The notes beneath the pieces were generated by a model that was not told the DNA's origin, made no database searches, and was given only the letters and a program-made list of their open reading frames with translations. Below are positions 27,800 to 36,944 of a DNA stretch of 64,000 bases, in pieces (position 1 is the first letter of the stretch; each line of letters starts with the position of its first letter). The position numbers and the translations under genes are program-made. The stretch covers positions 62,001-126,000 of the forward strand of contig NC_014759.1 in NCBI RefSeq assembly GCF_000183425.1, given 5' to 3'. The stretch comes from Marivirga tractuosa DSM 4126 (lineage in GTDB: Bacteria > Bacteroidota > Bacteroidia > Cytophagales > Cyclobacteriaceae).

Positions 27800-29635
27800 T
27801 CATTCATTTTCGTTGCTGCTCATATTATAGTTTTTATTCTTCAAGAAAATTAAACGATCATCTTTTCCCACCTCTTCAGGATAGCCTGAAATGATGTGTA
27901 ATTTCTTTTCAGAAGTAATGATAAATAGAGGGATTATTGTTTTTCCCTTTTCTTCCAAAAATTCTTCATATTCGGATTCCCCATAAAATTTAACTTCTGA
28001 TATCTCGCTATTTTGTCTTAAAAGATGATTAAGGCTAAGATAGTCTAACCTTGATTTAAATAATACATTTTTGGGTAATGGTAAATTCTCATTTTCAGCT
28101 TCTTCCTTGCTTACAATTCTGTAGGTGTTTTCCATCCCTAATTCATTGTCAAACCAACTCAAAGCAAGCGAATTAATGCCTGAGTTACTGGTGACAGCCA
28201 TCATCTTGCCAATTTGTGATAAATCTACTTCTTCAAATATTTCTTCCGAAAGTATATTGCCTTCATATACTTGCAAATTGAGCTTTCTAGCCTCATTTAC
28301 ATTATGTTTTGCTGTATCAGCTAGTAGAACATAAAAACCTTCTTTTTTAAGGAATAAAGCTAATTTCTTAGCTATTTCATTCGCTCCCACAAACAAAACT
28401 CCTTGAGGTTCTTTTCTCAAAACACCTAACCATTTCCCAACGTATTTGGCACTAGTTCCTTGAATGACAACAGTTCCTACGATTACTAGAAAAACCAATG
28501 GTAATAATAATTCTGCTTCTGATTTAAGGGCTGCACTGGTGGTATCTGAACTCAATAAATCCAAAGAAAACAGTGAAGCAACTGCTGCTGCCACGATACC
28601 TCTAGGACCAATCCATGCTACAAATAATTTTTCTTGCCATCGAAGCGTTGACCCGATTGAACTCAGCCAAACACCTAATGGTCTGAGAATGAAAATTACT
28701 ACAGCAAATAATAATAGACTTCTAGTTCCTAGTTGTTCAATTTGAGCAATATCAATTCTACTCGACAGTAGAATAAATAGGAGGGTAACTAAGATAAGAC
28801 TTATATCTTCTTTAAATGAGAGTATTTTTTTAAAATCATCTAGTTTCATATTTGCTAAAACAATTCCCATTATGGTGGTAGCTAATAGACCAGCTTCCTT
28901 TTGTAGTAAATCAGAAACTGAAAAAACTAGAATTACAGTACCTAAGGTTATTACATTCCTTAAATAATCTGGAATCTTATTTTTACTGATGATATACCAA
29001 ATCAATACTGCTCCAAACCCTCCAATGAAGAAACCAACTGAAATGGTAGTAAAGAAATCTTTTAATGCTTCCACAGTATAATACTCACCATTGGATGAAC
29101 TCTTAATAAATTCATAAACCAATACTGCTATCAAAGCACCTAATGGGTCAATCAATATGCCCTCCCACTTAAGGATGGTGTTAACCTTTGCATTTGGTCG
29201 TACATTTCTTAATATGGGTAGCACTACGGTAGGCCCAGAAACTATGATTAAGCCACCAAATAGAAGTGCCATGGACAAACTTAAATCAAGTATTGCAACT
29301 GCTGCAATAGTGCCTCCTACAAAGGTAATTAGGACACCTACTATAAGTAAGTTTCTTACTGTACTGGCTACTGTTCTTACTTCTTTTAGATTAAGAGTCA
29401 GACCGCCTTCAAAAAGTATTACACCTACTGAAAGAGATACAAATGAAAATAATAGATCACCCGAAAAAATCTGGTCACCATCAATGAGTTTACTACCCTC
29501 AGGTGTAAAGAAGGTAGAAAATGGGCCAACTACAAGTCCTATTAAAATAAGTGGCAGGATTGCGGGCTGTTTTATTTTCCATGCTAACCATTGAGCAAAT
29601 ACGCCCAATACTAAAATGCTTGCTAACTCTATCAT
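27800..29635 (-). CDS. CPA1-family Na+(K+)/H+ antiporter with C-terminal nucleotide-binding domain
   Basis: 611 residues. About twelve membrane segments (residues 5-395) with the Na/H exchanger core patterns GLVVGPFS, VILFEGGLTLNL, LFGGLIIVSGPTVVLP and WIGPRGIVAAAVASL. Residues about 400-500 form a Rossmann TrkA-N-like domain (LFVGANEIAKKLALFLKKEG), followed by a TrkA-C-like tail, as in KefC/NhaP-type transporters. It exchanges protons for Na+ or K+ at the inner membrane and fits a marine lifestyle. Monocistronic, about 130 bases before the BlaI gene, same strand. Confidence 0.92.
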   Translation of the reverse strand: MIELASILVLGVFAQWLAWKIKQPAILPLILIGLVVGPFSTFFTPEGSKLIDGDQIFSGDLLFSFVSLSVGVILFEGGLTLNLKEVRTVASTVRNLLIVGVLITFVGGTIAAVAILDLSLSMALLFGGLIIVSGPTVVLPILRNVRPNAKVNTILKWEGILIDPLGALIAVLVYEFIKSSSNGEYYTVEALKDFFTTISVGFFIGGFGAVLIWYIISKNKIPDYLRNVITLGTVILVFSVSDLLQKEAGLLATTIMGIVLANMKLDDFKKILSFKEDISLILVTLLFILLSSRIDIAQIEQLGTRSLLLFAVVIFILRPLGVWLSSIGSTLRWQEKLFVAWIGPRGIVAAAVASLFSLDLLSSDTTSAALKSEAELLLPLVFLVIVGTVVIQGTSAKYVGKWLGVLRKEPQGVLFVGANEIAKKLALFLKKEGFYVLLADTAKHNVNEARKLNLQVYEGNILSEEIFEEVDLSQIGKMMAVTSNSGINSLALSWFDNELGMENTYRIVSKEEAENENLPLPKNVLFKSRLDYLSLNHLLRQNSEISEVKFYGESEYEEFLEEKGKTIIPLFIITSEKKLHIISGYPEEVGKDDRLIFLKNKNYNMSSNENE

Positions 29636-29797
29636 TTTGTAAGAATTCTGATTAAATCAATTCTAAAAATACTGATTAATTACTGTTTTAGTAATCTTAA
29701 TGCTTATTTATTTTCCTTTCATTGAATGAATGAAAGTGAAACTGAAAATAATATAATTTAACAGCTGAGTGTTTTTGTGAATAGAAAGACCTATTTC

Positions 29798-32446
29798 TCA
29801 TTCAGGAGTATATACCTTTTTGTTTTTATTATTGAATGCAGGTTCTATTTGGGATAATGGAAATATAAGGGTGAAAATGCTACCTATTCTTGAGTCACTC
29901 TTTAATTGAATTTTGCCATCCAATTTCTCCACTGCTTTTTTAACTAAATATAATCCTAAACCATTTCCAGTGGATGTTTGAGCGGTTCTTTTAAACATAT
30001 TAAAGATTTCATCCTGAGAGTCTTTCGATATTCCAATACCATTGTCATGGACACTTAATATAAGTTGTTCATCTTTTGTGGTTGCCTCAACTAAAATCTC
30101 TATTTTGTTAGAATTATTAAAAACGAGACTATTTTCAATTAGATTACTGATACAGATTTGCAGTATAACCGGGTAAAATAGAATTGATTCAGTTTCACAC
30201 TCTATTTGGAGTTCACAATTATAGTTTACGCCATCATCGACTTTCTTATCGATCACCGCATTGGCAATTTTCTTGATTTCAAGTTTTAGGTCAAGAGTTT
30301 GTGGAGCTTTTAAATTTTCAAAATCTCCCAAAAAACTAACTGCTTGAAGCTTTTGAACCATGCTGTCGAGTTTTTTGACAGTGTAGTTAACTTGTTTGAA
30401 CAGATGACCGGCTTCTTCTGACAGGTTGTAGCTTTTTGATATACCGACTAATCCCATTAAAGTAGTCAGTGGCCCTCTAAAGTCGTGAGATGCCCTATAG
30501 AAAAAATGATCAAGTTCAGAAAGTGCATCTTCTAAAGCAAGGGTTCTTTCTTTGACCCTTTTTTCTAAAAACTGATTTAATTGATTGACCTGGTCATTAG
30601 CTTCCTGCAGTTCTTCTGACTGAGCCATGATTTCTTCCTGCTTTTCTTGGATTTCAAAATTTAACTCTCTTAGCTGCCGGTTAGTTTTTGTCTTGATTTT
30701 CAGATATCTAAATATGATATAACTGAGAATTAATAAAGTTAGAATACCAATTACCAATACAATGAGTGTATTTCTTTGAGATTCAATTGTTTTTTTGTTG
30801 ATAGCTATAGTTTGTTCATTATTTTTCCTTTGAAGGTTTAATAGCGCTAGTTCTTTTTCTTTACTTTTTAAGTCATATGCAGTTTCAAGAGTAGCTAATT
30901 CTAAAGTTTTGTTTTCTTGAAAGAGCTCTTCTTGGATTTTTAATGCTTTTTGTAAAAGTCTGTGAGATTTTTCAAAATCTCCTTTATTGGAGGCTATTTG
31001 AGCTTGACTTTGAGAAATCTTCAGTAGATAATTCTTTTCTCCTAATTTTTCAGCTCTTTTTTGTCCTAACTCAAAGTAATAGATAGCAGAATCATAATTA
31101 CCGATTTTTCTAAAATATTCTCCTAATACCCATTCTCCTACCACTAGTCCAATTTCATTATGTAGATTCTTATCCACATTGTAACTATAGCGATATAAGT
31201 CCAGAGCAGCCTTTTTCTTCCCTAATTTTTCAAGTACAATTGCTTTGTTGAATTTAACTGCGCTTAATGATCGTATGTTTTTGGTGATTTCGTGATAGTG
31301 AACTGAAGAATCAAAGTGGATTATTGCTGAATCTAATTTTTCTAAATCAGAGTATAAAGAAGCGTAAGTATTGTGTATATTTCCAAGATATTTGATGTTG
31401 TAAATTTTCTTAGCCATGCTTAATGACTGATCCAAGTATTTTTTCGCTCTATCATTCATTTGCATGGAATAAAATATCCAACCTAATTCATAGTAAGCTA
31501 TCATTATTTCATTCCTGTTATTACTTTGTTCAAAAACTTCCAATGATTTGAAGATATATTCACTAGCATCATTGTATTTTCCCATCCACGACAAAAGCAT
31601 GCCCGTAAATAGATCAATGCTTGCTTGTCCGAATTCATAACCTAGGCTATCGTAAATAGCTTGAGATTTAATAAGTAAATCAGAACTTTTATTATAGTTA
31701 CTTACCTCCATTGCATTTTGCGCCAATAATAAGTAGAGTTCTGCTATATTCATTTGATTGTTAACAGTGGAATTATAATATAATAACTCCTTGAAAATGG
31801 AATCCGACTTTTGATACTGGGCAGTTAAATGGTAATATTTTCCCTTCATCTTATTCAATCTGCGTTGGCTTTTTTCTGAATCAATTTGTAGAATTAGTGA
31901 ATCAGCAATATGAATAATGGAATCTGATTTTTCGGTGAGCCCAACAGAAGTAGAAGCAGAAAGCTTAAACATTAATAAATTGAATAATTCAACAACATTA
32001 GTTTCAACATTATTGATTCTTTTCTCCAGCATCTCAATGGCATCCATGAACCTACCAGTTTTTTCCATTGCAGTTGTGGTAGTAGCCAAGTACTTGTATA
32101 CTTCTAGATTATTGTCAATGGCAATTTTAGTGGCTTTTTCATAGTAATGGATGGCACTGTCATAATTCAAATCCGTGTAAAATGATATGCCATACTGTGT
32201 AAAAGCTTCTGCCCTCAGTTCTGGTGGTGTTTTGGTACTCACCATCGAAAATGCTTCTTTTGCAAGTTTTTGTGCTTTAGGAATATTGCTGTGCCAACTT
32301 TCCTCAGATCTTTTTAAAAGATCACTTAAAGTTGAATCACTTGAAGCAGTTTTATCTTGACAATATAAAGCTGTTGATGCTATAAATATGAGAAATATTA
32401 ATAGTATCTGCTTACACTTTGTGATATGAAGGATTGAAATTTTCAA
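29798..32446 (-). CDS. TPR-repeat sensor histidine kinase
   Basis: 882 residues: signal peptide (about 10-30), periplasmic tetratricopeptide repeats (about 55-530, many AxxxYxxA-type helices), one membrane helix near 565-588 (TLIVLVIGILTLLILSYII), coiled coil 590-640, then HisKA with the phospho-acceptor in RASHDFRGPLTTLMG (about His653), and HATPase_c with NLIENSLVF, DNGIGI and GNGLGLYLVKKAVE. All kinase boxes are present. The start is a TTG at 32446; no ATG fits the signal peptide better. No response regulator gene is adjacent, so it is an orphan kinase, common in this phylum. Confidence 0.92.
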   Translation of the reverse strand: MKISILHITKCKQILLIFLIFIASTALYCQDKTASSDSTLSDLLKRSEESWHSNIPKAQKLAKEAFSMVSTKTPPELRAEAFTQYGISFYTDLNYDSAIHYYEKATKIAIDNNLEVYKYLATTTTAMEKTGRFMDAIEMLEKRINNVETNVVELFNLLMFKLSASTSVGLTEKSDSIIHIADSLILQIDSEKSQRRLNKMKGKYYHLTAQYQKSDSIFKELLYYNSTVNNQMNIAELYLLLAQNAMEVSNYNKSSDLLIKSQAIYDSLGYEFGQASIDLFTGMLLSWMGKYNDASEYIFKSLEVFEQSNNRNEIMIAYYELGWIFYSMQMNDRAKKYLDQSLSMAKKIYNIKYLGNIHNTYASLYSDLEKLDSAIIHFDSSVHYHEITKNIRSLSAVKFNKAIVLEKLGKKKAALDLYRYSYNVDKNLHNEIGLVVGEWVLGEYFRKIGNYDSAIYYFELGQKRAEKLGEKNYLLKISQSQAQIASNKGDFEKSHRLLQKALKIQEELFQENKTLELATLETAYDLKSKEKELALLNLQRKNNEQTIAINKKTIESQRNTLIVLVIGILTLLILSYIIFRYLKIKTKTNRQLRELNFEIQEKQEEIMAQSEELQEANDQVNQLNQFLEKRVKERTLALEDALSELDHFFYRASHDFRGPLTTLMGLVGISKSYNLSEEAGHLFKQVNYTVKKLDSMVQKLQAVSFLGDFENLKAPQTLDLKLEIKKIANAVIDKKVDDGVNYNCELQIECETESILFYPVILQICISNLIENSLVFNNSNKIEILVEATTKDEQLILSVHDNGIGISKDSQDEIFNMFKRTAQTSTGNGLGLYLVKKAVEKLDGKIQLKSDSRIGSIFTLIFPLSQIEPAFNNKNKKVYTPE

Positions 32447-32647
32447 TCTATATTTTTATAATTAGTAATTTGAATAAATATACTTAAATAGGAAAGTATT
32501 TATAATAATAAGAATATTTTATTTCGACTGCCAATTGTTTTCTATAGACGGTTGGCATAAAATATAATATTAAATTCGGGTAATTTTATTATTTAAATTA
32601 ACTATCATCAGGTTCTTCTTGATTTGATCTAAACATTTTATTTTACC

Positions 32648-33205
32648 ATGAAAACAAATGAGATGGCAAATAGTCCGTGGAAATTATTAAGTACAGAAAT
32701 GCAATATGATAATCCTTGGATTAGGGTTGAAGAAGATAATGTCATCAATCCGAGCGGTAAGAAGGGCATATATGGAAGAGTGCATTTTAAAAATGTGGCA
32801 GTGGGTATTGTTCCTATAGATAATGAAGGAAATACTTGGCTGGTCGGGCAGTATCGCTATCCATTGGATGAATATAGCTGGGAAATCCCCGAAGGTGGAT
32901 GCCCTATTGGAGAAAAGGAATTGGATGCAGCCAAAAGAGAATTGAAAGAAGAAACGGGTTTAATTGCCGAGCATTGGGAAGAATTTTTAAGAATTCACAC
33001 TAGTAATTCCGTATCTGATGAAAGAGGAGTTGTTTTTATAGCAAAAGACTTAACTCAAGGAAATACTCAGTTTGAAGAAACAGAAGATCTAAAAATTAAA
33101 AAGCTTCCGTTAGAGGAAGCCTTTCAAATGGTTATGGATGGGGAAATAACCGATAGTATTAGTATGGCAGCACTGCTGAAATTGAAAACTCAACTAACAG
33201 GATAA
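32648..33205 (+). CDS. NUDIX hydrolase, ADP-ribose pyrophosphatase-like
   Basis: 185 residues. The Nudix box lies at about 84-106 (G at 84, RELKEETG at 97-104), in the ADPRase-type setting with WEIPEGG before it and an acidic late residue pair after. It hydrolyses nucleoside diphosphates linked to X, most likely ADP-ribose or nucleotide sugars. The upstream 200 bases (32447-32647) are AT-rich; a short dyad TGCCAA...TTGGCA is present near 32529-32555 but I cannot assign it. It is convergent with hisC, 12 bases between stops. Confidence 0.9.
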   Translation: MKTNEMANSPWKLLSTEMQYDNPWIRVEEDNVINPSGKKGIYGRVHFKNVAVGIVPIDNEGNTWLVGQYRYPLDEYSWEIPEGGCPIGEKELDAAKRELKEETGLIAEHWEEFLRIHTSNSVSDERGVVFIAKDLTQGNTQFEETEDLKIKKLPLEEAFQMVMDGEITDSISMAALLKLKTQLTG

Positions 33206-33217
33206 ATCATAAATGAG

Positions 33218-34273
33218 TTAAATTGATATATCTCTAAGAGCTGAAATAAGGGTTTTATTTTCTGTTGAAGTCCCAACTGTTATTCTTAGGCAATCATAGC
33301 ATAGTTTAACATTTGACCTATCCCGAACTACTATTCCCTTATTAATCAGTTTTTTATAGATGGTTTTCGCCTCATCTATTTTTACTAAAATGAAGTTTGC
33401 ATCTGTATCAAATACTTTTTTAACACCTGGTATATCTTGCAGCTGTTGATTCAGTGAATCTCTTTCTGCTAATATACCTTTAATCTGACGCAGAAATACA
33501 TCTGATTGCCTTAATGATTTTTCGACCAGTTTTTGGCTTGGTCCACTAATGTTATAAGGAGGTTTCACTTTATTTAAAATATTGATTAATTCTGGATTTG
33601 CAAAAGCCATTCCTAATCTTGCAGAAGCCATTCCCCAAGCCTTACTTAAAGTTTGTAATACAACTAGATTAGGATAACTCTTCAATTTATGAATGAATGA
33701 TTCTTGAGCAGAAAAGTCTATATATGCTTCATCAATAATGACTATTCCTCTAAAATTTTCAAGTAAAGTTTCAATATCATCCTTTCTTAAACTATTTCCT
33801 GTGGGGTTATTAGGAGAACATATAAAAAGCATTTTGCTTTTTTCATTAGTAGCTTTTAAAATTGCAGCCACATCAAGTTGAAAATCTTTGGTTAAGGGAA
33901 CTTCTATGTTCGCTACATTATGAATTGAGGAAGACACCTTGTACATTCCGTAAGTAGGAGGACAGGTTATCACATTCGAATCTCCACCTTTGCAGAAAAT
34001 TCTGAAGAGTAGATCAATAGCTTCATCACTTCCATTCCCTAAGAATATATTTTCTGATGCTATGCCCTTTATCTTAGAAAGCTGTTGTTTGATTCCCATT
34101 TGCAAAGGATCAGGATAGCGATTCCAGTTTTGCTGTTCCTCATCAAACGGATTTTCATTGGCATCAAGAAATACTTTAGCATCTCCAGAAAATTCATCCC
34201 TAGCTGATGAATAGGCTTGTAGATTTAATATATGAGGAAGTACTAAATCCTTCCAATTTACAGTATTGCTCAT
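33218..34273 (-). CDS. hisC: histidinol-phosphate aminotransferase
   Basis: PLP aminotransferase for imidazole-acetol phosphate to histidinol phosphate. 351 residues, fold type I; the Schiff-base lysine is K211 in TLSKAWGMASARLG, preceded by CSPNNPTGN (153-160) and IIDEAYIDF (179-187). Length normal. Third gene of hisG-hisD-hisC; the remaining his genes (hisB, H, A, F, I) do not follow, as the next gene runs the other way. Confidence 0.95.
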   Translation of the reverse strand: MSNTVNWKDLVLPHILNLQAYSSARDEFSGDAKVFLDANENPFDEEQQNWNRYPDPLQMGIKQQLSKIKGIASENIFLGNGSDEAIDLLFRIFCKGGDSNVITCPPTYGMYKVSSSIHNVANIEVPLTKDFQLDVAAILKATNEKSKMLFICSPNNPTGNSLRKDDIETLLENFRGIVIIDEAYIDFSAQESFIHKLKSYPNLVVLQTLSKAWGMASARLGMAFANPELINILNKVKPPYNISGPSQKLVEKSLRQSDVFLRQIKGILAERDSLNQQLQDIPGVKKVFDTDANFILVKIDEAKTIYKKLINKGIVVRDRSNVKLCYDCLRITVGTSTENKTLISALRDISI

Positions 34274-34286
34274 TCTAGCAAATCAT

Positions 34287-35573
34287 TTATTTTTTCAACT
34301 TGTTCAATCGGACAGTAACCGCATTTTTATGAGCGATTAAAGACTCCGCCTCGGCCATTATTTCCACATGTGGTCCTAAATTTTTAAGTCCTTCGGCTGT
34401 AATTTCCTGATAGGTGATGTTTTTGACGAAACTATCTAAAGATACACCACTATAGGCTCTTGCAGCACCATTGGTGGGTAGGGTATGGTTTGTCCCTGAT
34501 GCATAATCCCCAGCTGATTCGGGTGTGTAATAACCTAAAAATATAGAACCAGCATTTTCAATTTTGTCTGCAATATTTCTAGCATTTTTCGATAATAAAA
34601 TCAAATGTTCAGGAGCATACAAATTGATTAAGTCAATGCATTCTTTTTCATCCTTTAGAATAAATACAGCACTATTCTGCAAACATCTATCTGCTATTTC
34701 CCACCGAGGTAATTCGCTTAACTGGTGATAAATTTCTTTTTGTAGAGCATTTAACATTTCAGTTGAAGTAGTGACAAAAATCACTTGACTATCTACCCCA
34801 TGTTCTGCTTGAGAAAGTAAATCGGCAGAAATAAAGGCAGGATCTGCATCCTCATCTGCATAAACTAACACTTCAGAAGGGCCGGCTGGCATATCAATCG
34901 CAACAGCTTCAAGACTTGCCAGTTGTTTGGCAGCAGTTACGTACTGATTTCCTGGTCCAAATATTTTGTCAACTTTGGGAATGCTCTCTGTACCATAAGC
35001 CAATGCCGCAATTGCTTGAGCACCCCCGACTTTAAAAATTTGTGTGATTCCTGCTACCTCAGCTGCATACAATATGGCAGGATGGATATTTCCTTCCTTA
35101 TTAGGAGGACTGCATAAAACTATTTCTTTACAACCAGCTATTTTCGCAGGAATTGCCAACATTAATACTGTGCTGAAAAGTGGAGCAGTACCACCAGGAA
35201 TGTAAAGGCCTACCTTAGGAATGGCTACGGATTTTCTTTCGCAAATGACACCTGGCATTGTTTCAATTTTCAATGGAGCAATTTTTTGAGCTGCATGAAA
35301 TTTGAAAATGTTATCGTGCGCAATTTTGATTGATTCCTTTAGTTCATCAGAAACTTTTGAAGAAGCTGTCTTAATTTCCTCGCGAGTCACCAATAGTTTT
35401 CCTAGTTCAATCCCATCAAACTTCTTGGTATAGGCTTTTAATGCCTGATCGCCATTGCTTTGAACTTCTTCCATGATGGGCTGTACTACTTTCCTGATGT
35501 CAGAAAGTGATTCAGTAGGTCTTTTCAATAATTTTTCCCAACTCTCTCTTTTGGGATATGTATAATCCTTCAT
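34287..35573 (-). CDS. hisD: histidinol dehydrogenase
   Basis: Zinc-dependent two-step oxidation of histidinol to histidine. 428 residues from the ATG at 35573 (a TTG five codons upstream, 35588, is less likely). Motifs: PGGTAPLFSTVLMLAIPAK near 130, FGPGNQYVTAAKQ, PAGPSEVLVYADEDADP, and the conserved end ESAGDYASGTNHTLPT. Zinc ligands (Gln/His in LSQAEHG, Asp and His near 355-415) are in place. Thirteen bases separate it from hisC. Confidence 0.95.
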   Translation of the reverse strand: MKDYTYPKRESWEKLLKRPTESLSDIRKVVQPIMEEVQSNGDQALKAYTKKFDGIELGKLLVTREEIKTASSKVSDELKESIKIAHDNIFKFHAAQKIAPLKIETMPGVICERKSVAIPKVGLYIPGGTAPLFSTVLMLAIPAKIAGCKEIVLCSPPNKEGNIHPAILYAAEVAGITQIFKVGGAQAIAALAYGTESIPKVDKIFGPGNQYVTAAKQLASLEAVAIDMPAGPSEVLVYADEDADPAFISADLLSQAEHGVDSQVIFVTTSTEMLNALQKEIYHQLSELPRWEIADRCLQNSAVFILKDEKECIDLINLYAPEHLILLSKNARNIADKIENAGSIFLGYYTPESAGDYASGTNHTLPTNGAARAYSGVSLDSFVKNITYQEITAEGLKNLGPHVEIMAEAESLIAHKNAVTVRLNKLKK

Positions 35574-35637
35574 AATTTTTTTAATCAAGCAATTATTTAT
35601 AATCGCACTAACCCTATCAGATTTCGAGTTTTAAAAT

Positions 35638-35690
35638 GGTTGGTGTGCCACCAACCATGGTCAGTTTCCGTGGTCGGTGGCACACCAACC
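35638..35690. repeat. long hairpin between hisG and hisD
   Basis: GGTTGGTGTGCCACC (35638-35652) pairs perfectly with GGTGGCACACCAACC (35676-35690); inside, ACCATGG and CCGTGGT pair with one G-U, with a single A-C mismatch between the stems and a 7-base loop. About 23 paired bases in total. It is in the 165-base gap between hisG and hisD. No T run follows on the minus strand, so it is more like a REP-type palindrome or an mRNA processing/stability element than a terminator. Confidence 0.75.
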
Positions 35691-35738
35691 AGTACATGTA
35701 TTAAATATACCTGACAGACTTTATTCCCCAATAGATTT

Positions 35739-36596
35739 TCAAACAATCATTTTTTCAATTGGAGCTACTAATATTCCTTGAGCTCCGGCTTTTTTAAGTT
35801 TTTCAATTACTTCCCAAAATTCATCTTCTTTTACTACAGAATGTAAAGAACTCCAGCCCTCCATCGCCAATGGCAAAACAGTTGGACTTTTCATGCCAGG
35901 CAGTAAACTTATTATTTCATCAATAGACTCGTTAGGAGCGTTTAATAAAATGTATTTATTGTTTTTACCAGCTTGAACGGCTTCCATCCTGAATAGTAGC
36001 TGGTTTAAAATTTTCTCTTGTTCTGCGGATAAATTATTGCCAGAAACCAACACTGCTTCAGAGCGCATGATGACGTCAGCTTCTTTTAATCCATTACTCA
36101 ATAAAGTACTTCCAGAGCTTACGATGTCGCAAACAGCGTCAGCTAAACCAATGCTAGGCGCAATTTCAACAGAACCACTGATTTCATGGATCTCTGCATT
36201 GATGTTGTTTTGTTTTAAATAGTTACCTAAAATTTTAGGGTAGGAGGTAGCAATGCTTTTTCCATCGAGTTCTTTGATATTTTTGTAATCCCAGTTTCGG
36301 TCAACTCCAATAGAAAGTCTGCATTTCGAGAAGCCTAATTTCTTGACAAGTTTTACATTTTTTTCATATTCCACCAAAACGTTTTCTCCCACTATTCCCA
36401 AATCAGCAACTCCATCTTCTACATATCCTGGAATATCGTCATCTCTCAAGAAAAGAAATTCAAGTGGGAAATTATCTGCAACAGCTTTCAGTTTGCCTTT
36501 TCCATTGCTGAATTTTATACCGCATTCTTTAATTAATTTGAGTGAGTCTTCGCTTAAACGACCTGACTTTTGTATGGCAATTTTTAATGTATTCAT
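35739..36596 (-). CDS. hisG: ATP phosphoribosyltransferase, long form
   Basis: First step of histidine biosynthesis: ATP plus PRPP. 285 residues, the long form with a C-terminal regulatory ACT-like domain (about 210-285, LPLAMEGWSSLHSVV ... GILVAPIEKMIV) and no need for HisZ. Catalytic pattern GVADLGIVGENVL (64-76) and the PRPP motif VCDIVSSGSTLLSNGL. First structural gene of the operon, preceded by a histidine-rich leader peptide at 36724-36813. Confidence 0.96.
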   Translation of the reverse strand: MNTLKIAIQKSGRLSEDSLKLIKECGIKFSNGKGKLKAVADNFPLEFLFLRDDDIPGYVEDGVADLGIVGENVLVEYEKNVKLVKKLGFSKCRLSIGVDRNWDYKNIKELDGKSIATSYPKILGNYLKQNNINAEIHEISGSVEIAPSIGLADAVCDIVSSGSTLLSNGLKEADVIMRSEAVLVSGNNLSAEQEKILNQLLFRMEAVQAGKNNKYILLNAPNESIDEIISLLPGMKSPTVLPLAMEGWSSLHSVVKEDEFWEVIEKLKKAGAQGILVAPIEKMIV

Positions 36597-36643
36597 CTTT
36601 GATTTTTGATTTTTAAAAATAGTATTTAACTAAGAGATTTTCT

Positions 36644-36737
36644 AAGGAAATGTTTAACGATTTTCCTTAAATAAATTTTACATGCAGATACCTGCGTAGG
36701 ACGATATAGTGAATTTATTCCTCTTAAAACGAGGAAT
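36644..36737 (-). promoter_or_regulatory. his operon leader with mutually exclusive hairpins (attenuator)
   Basis: Hairpin A: ATTCCTC / GAGGAAT (36717-36723 with 36731-36737), overlapping the last codons and stop of the leader peptide. Hairpin B: AATAAATT / AATTTATT (36670-36677 with 36712-36719), enclosing a small GCAG / CTGC stem (36684-36695). A and B share bases 36717-36719, so they cannot form together. Hairpin C: AAGGAAA / TTTCCTT (36644-36650 with 36662-36668) lies next to B. A ribosome stalled on the His codons would block A and favour B. No clean U run follows C, so the final step (termination or translation control of hisG) is not settled. Confidence 0.6.
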
Positions 36738-36813
36738 GATGGAATACATGAACAGCATGAAATGCCTGAGAAGCATTTTGCTTTAATAAGATATGTGTTG
36801 TTCTGTTGTTCAT
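36724..36813 (-). CDS. hisL: his operon leader peptide
   Basis: 29-residue peptide from ATG 36813 to TAA 36724, starting MNNRTTHILL and ending FHAVHVFHHSSF. Six of 29 residues are His, five of them in the last eleven, including a His-His pair three codons before the end. Such clustering just upstream of hisG, followed by competing hairpins, is the classic design of a translation-coupled his attenuator. A TACATTTG -7-like box on the minus strand (36821-36828) would start transcription nearly at the ATG. Too short for routine gene calling. Confidence 0.8.
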   Translation of the reverse strand: MNNRTTHILLKQNASQAFHAVHVFHHSSF

Positions 36814-36916
36814 GTAAGGGCAAATGTAATAAGCTTTTTTTAAAATGCTACTATTTTTCAAATGCTTTTAGAAATTTTCACTTAAATATGTGTTGTTAAT
36901 AGACACTTATTGATTC

Positions 36917-36940
36917 CTAAAATAAAATTATCTATTTTAG
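36917..36940. promoter_or_regulatory. perfect palindrome just before the DUF962 gene
   Basis: CTAAAATA (36917-36924) and TATTTTAG (36933-36940) with an 8-base spacer, ending four bases before the ATG at 36945. It could be an operator or a hairpin that covers the ribosome-binding region; which one cannot be told. Confidence 0.45.
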
Positions 36941-36944
36941 AAAC

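Noticed and set aside
36626..36823. 65-codon minus-strand ORF upstream of hisG
   Set aside because: Its frame differs from the His-rich leader peptide and its sequence is low-complexity Cys/Ser-rich with no family; the leader at 36724-36813 explains the region better.
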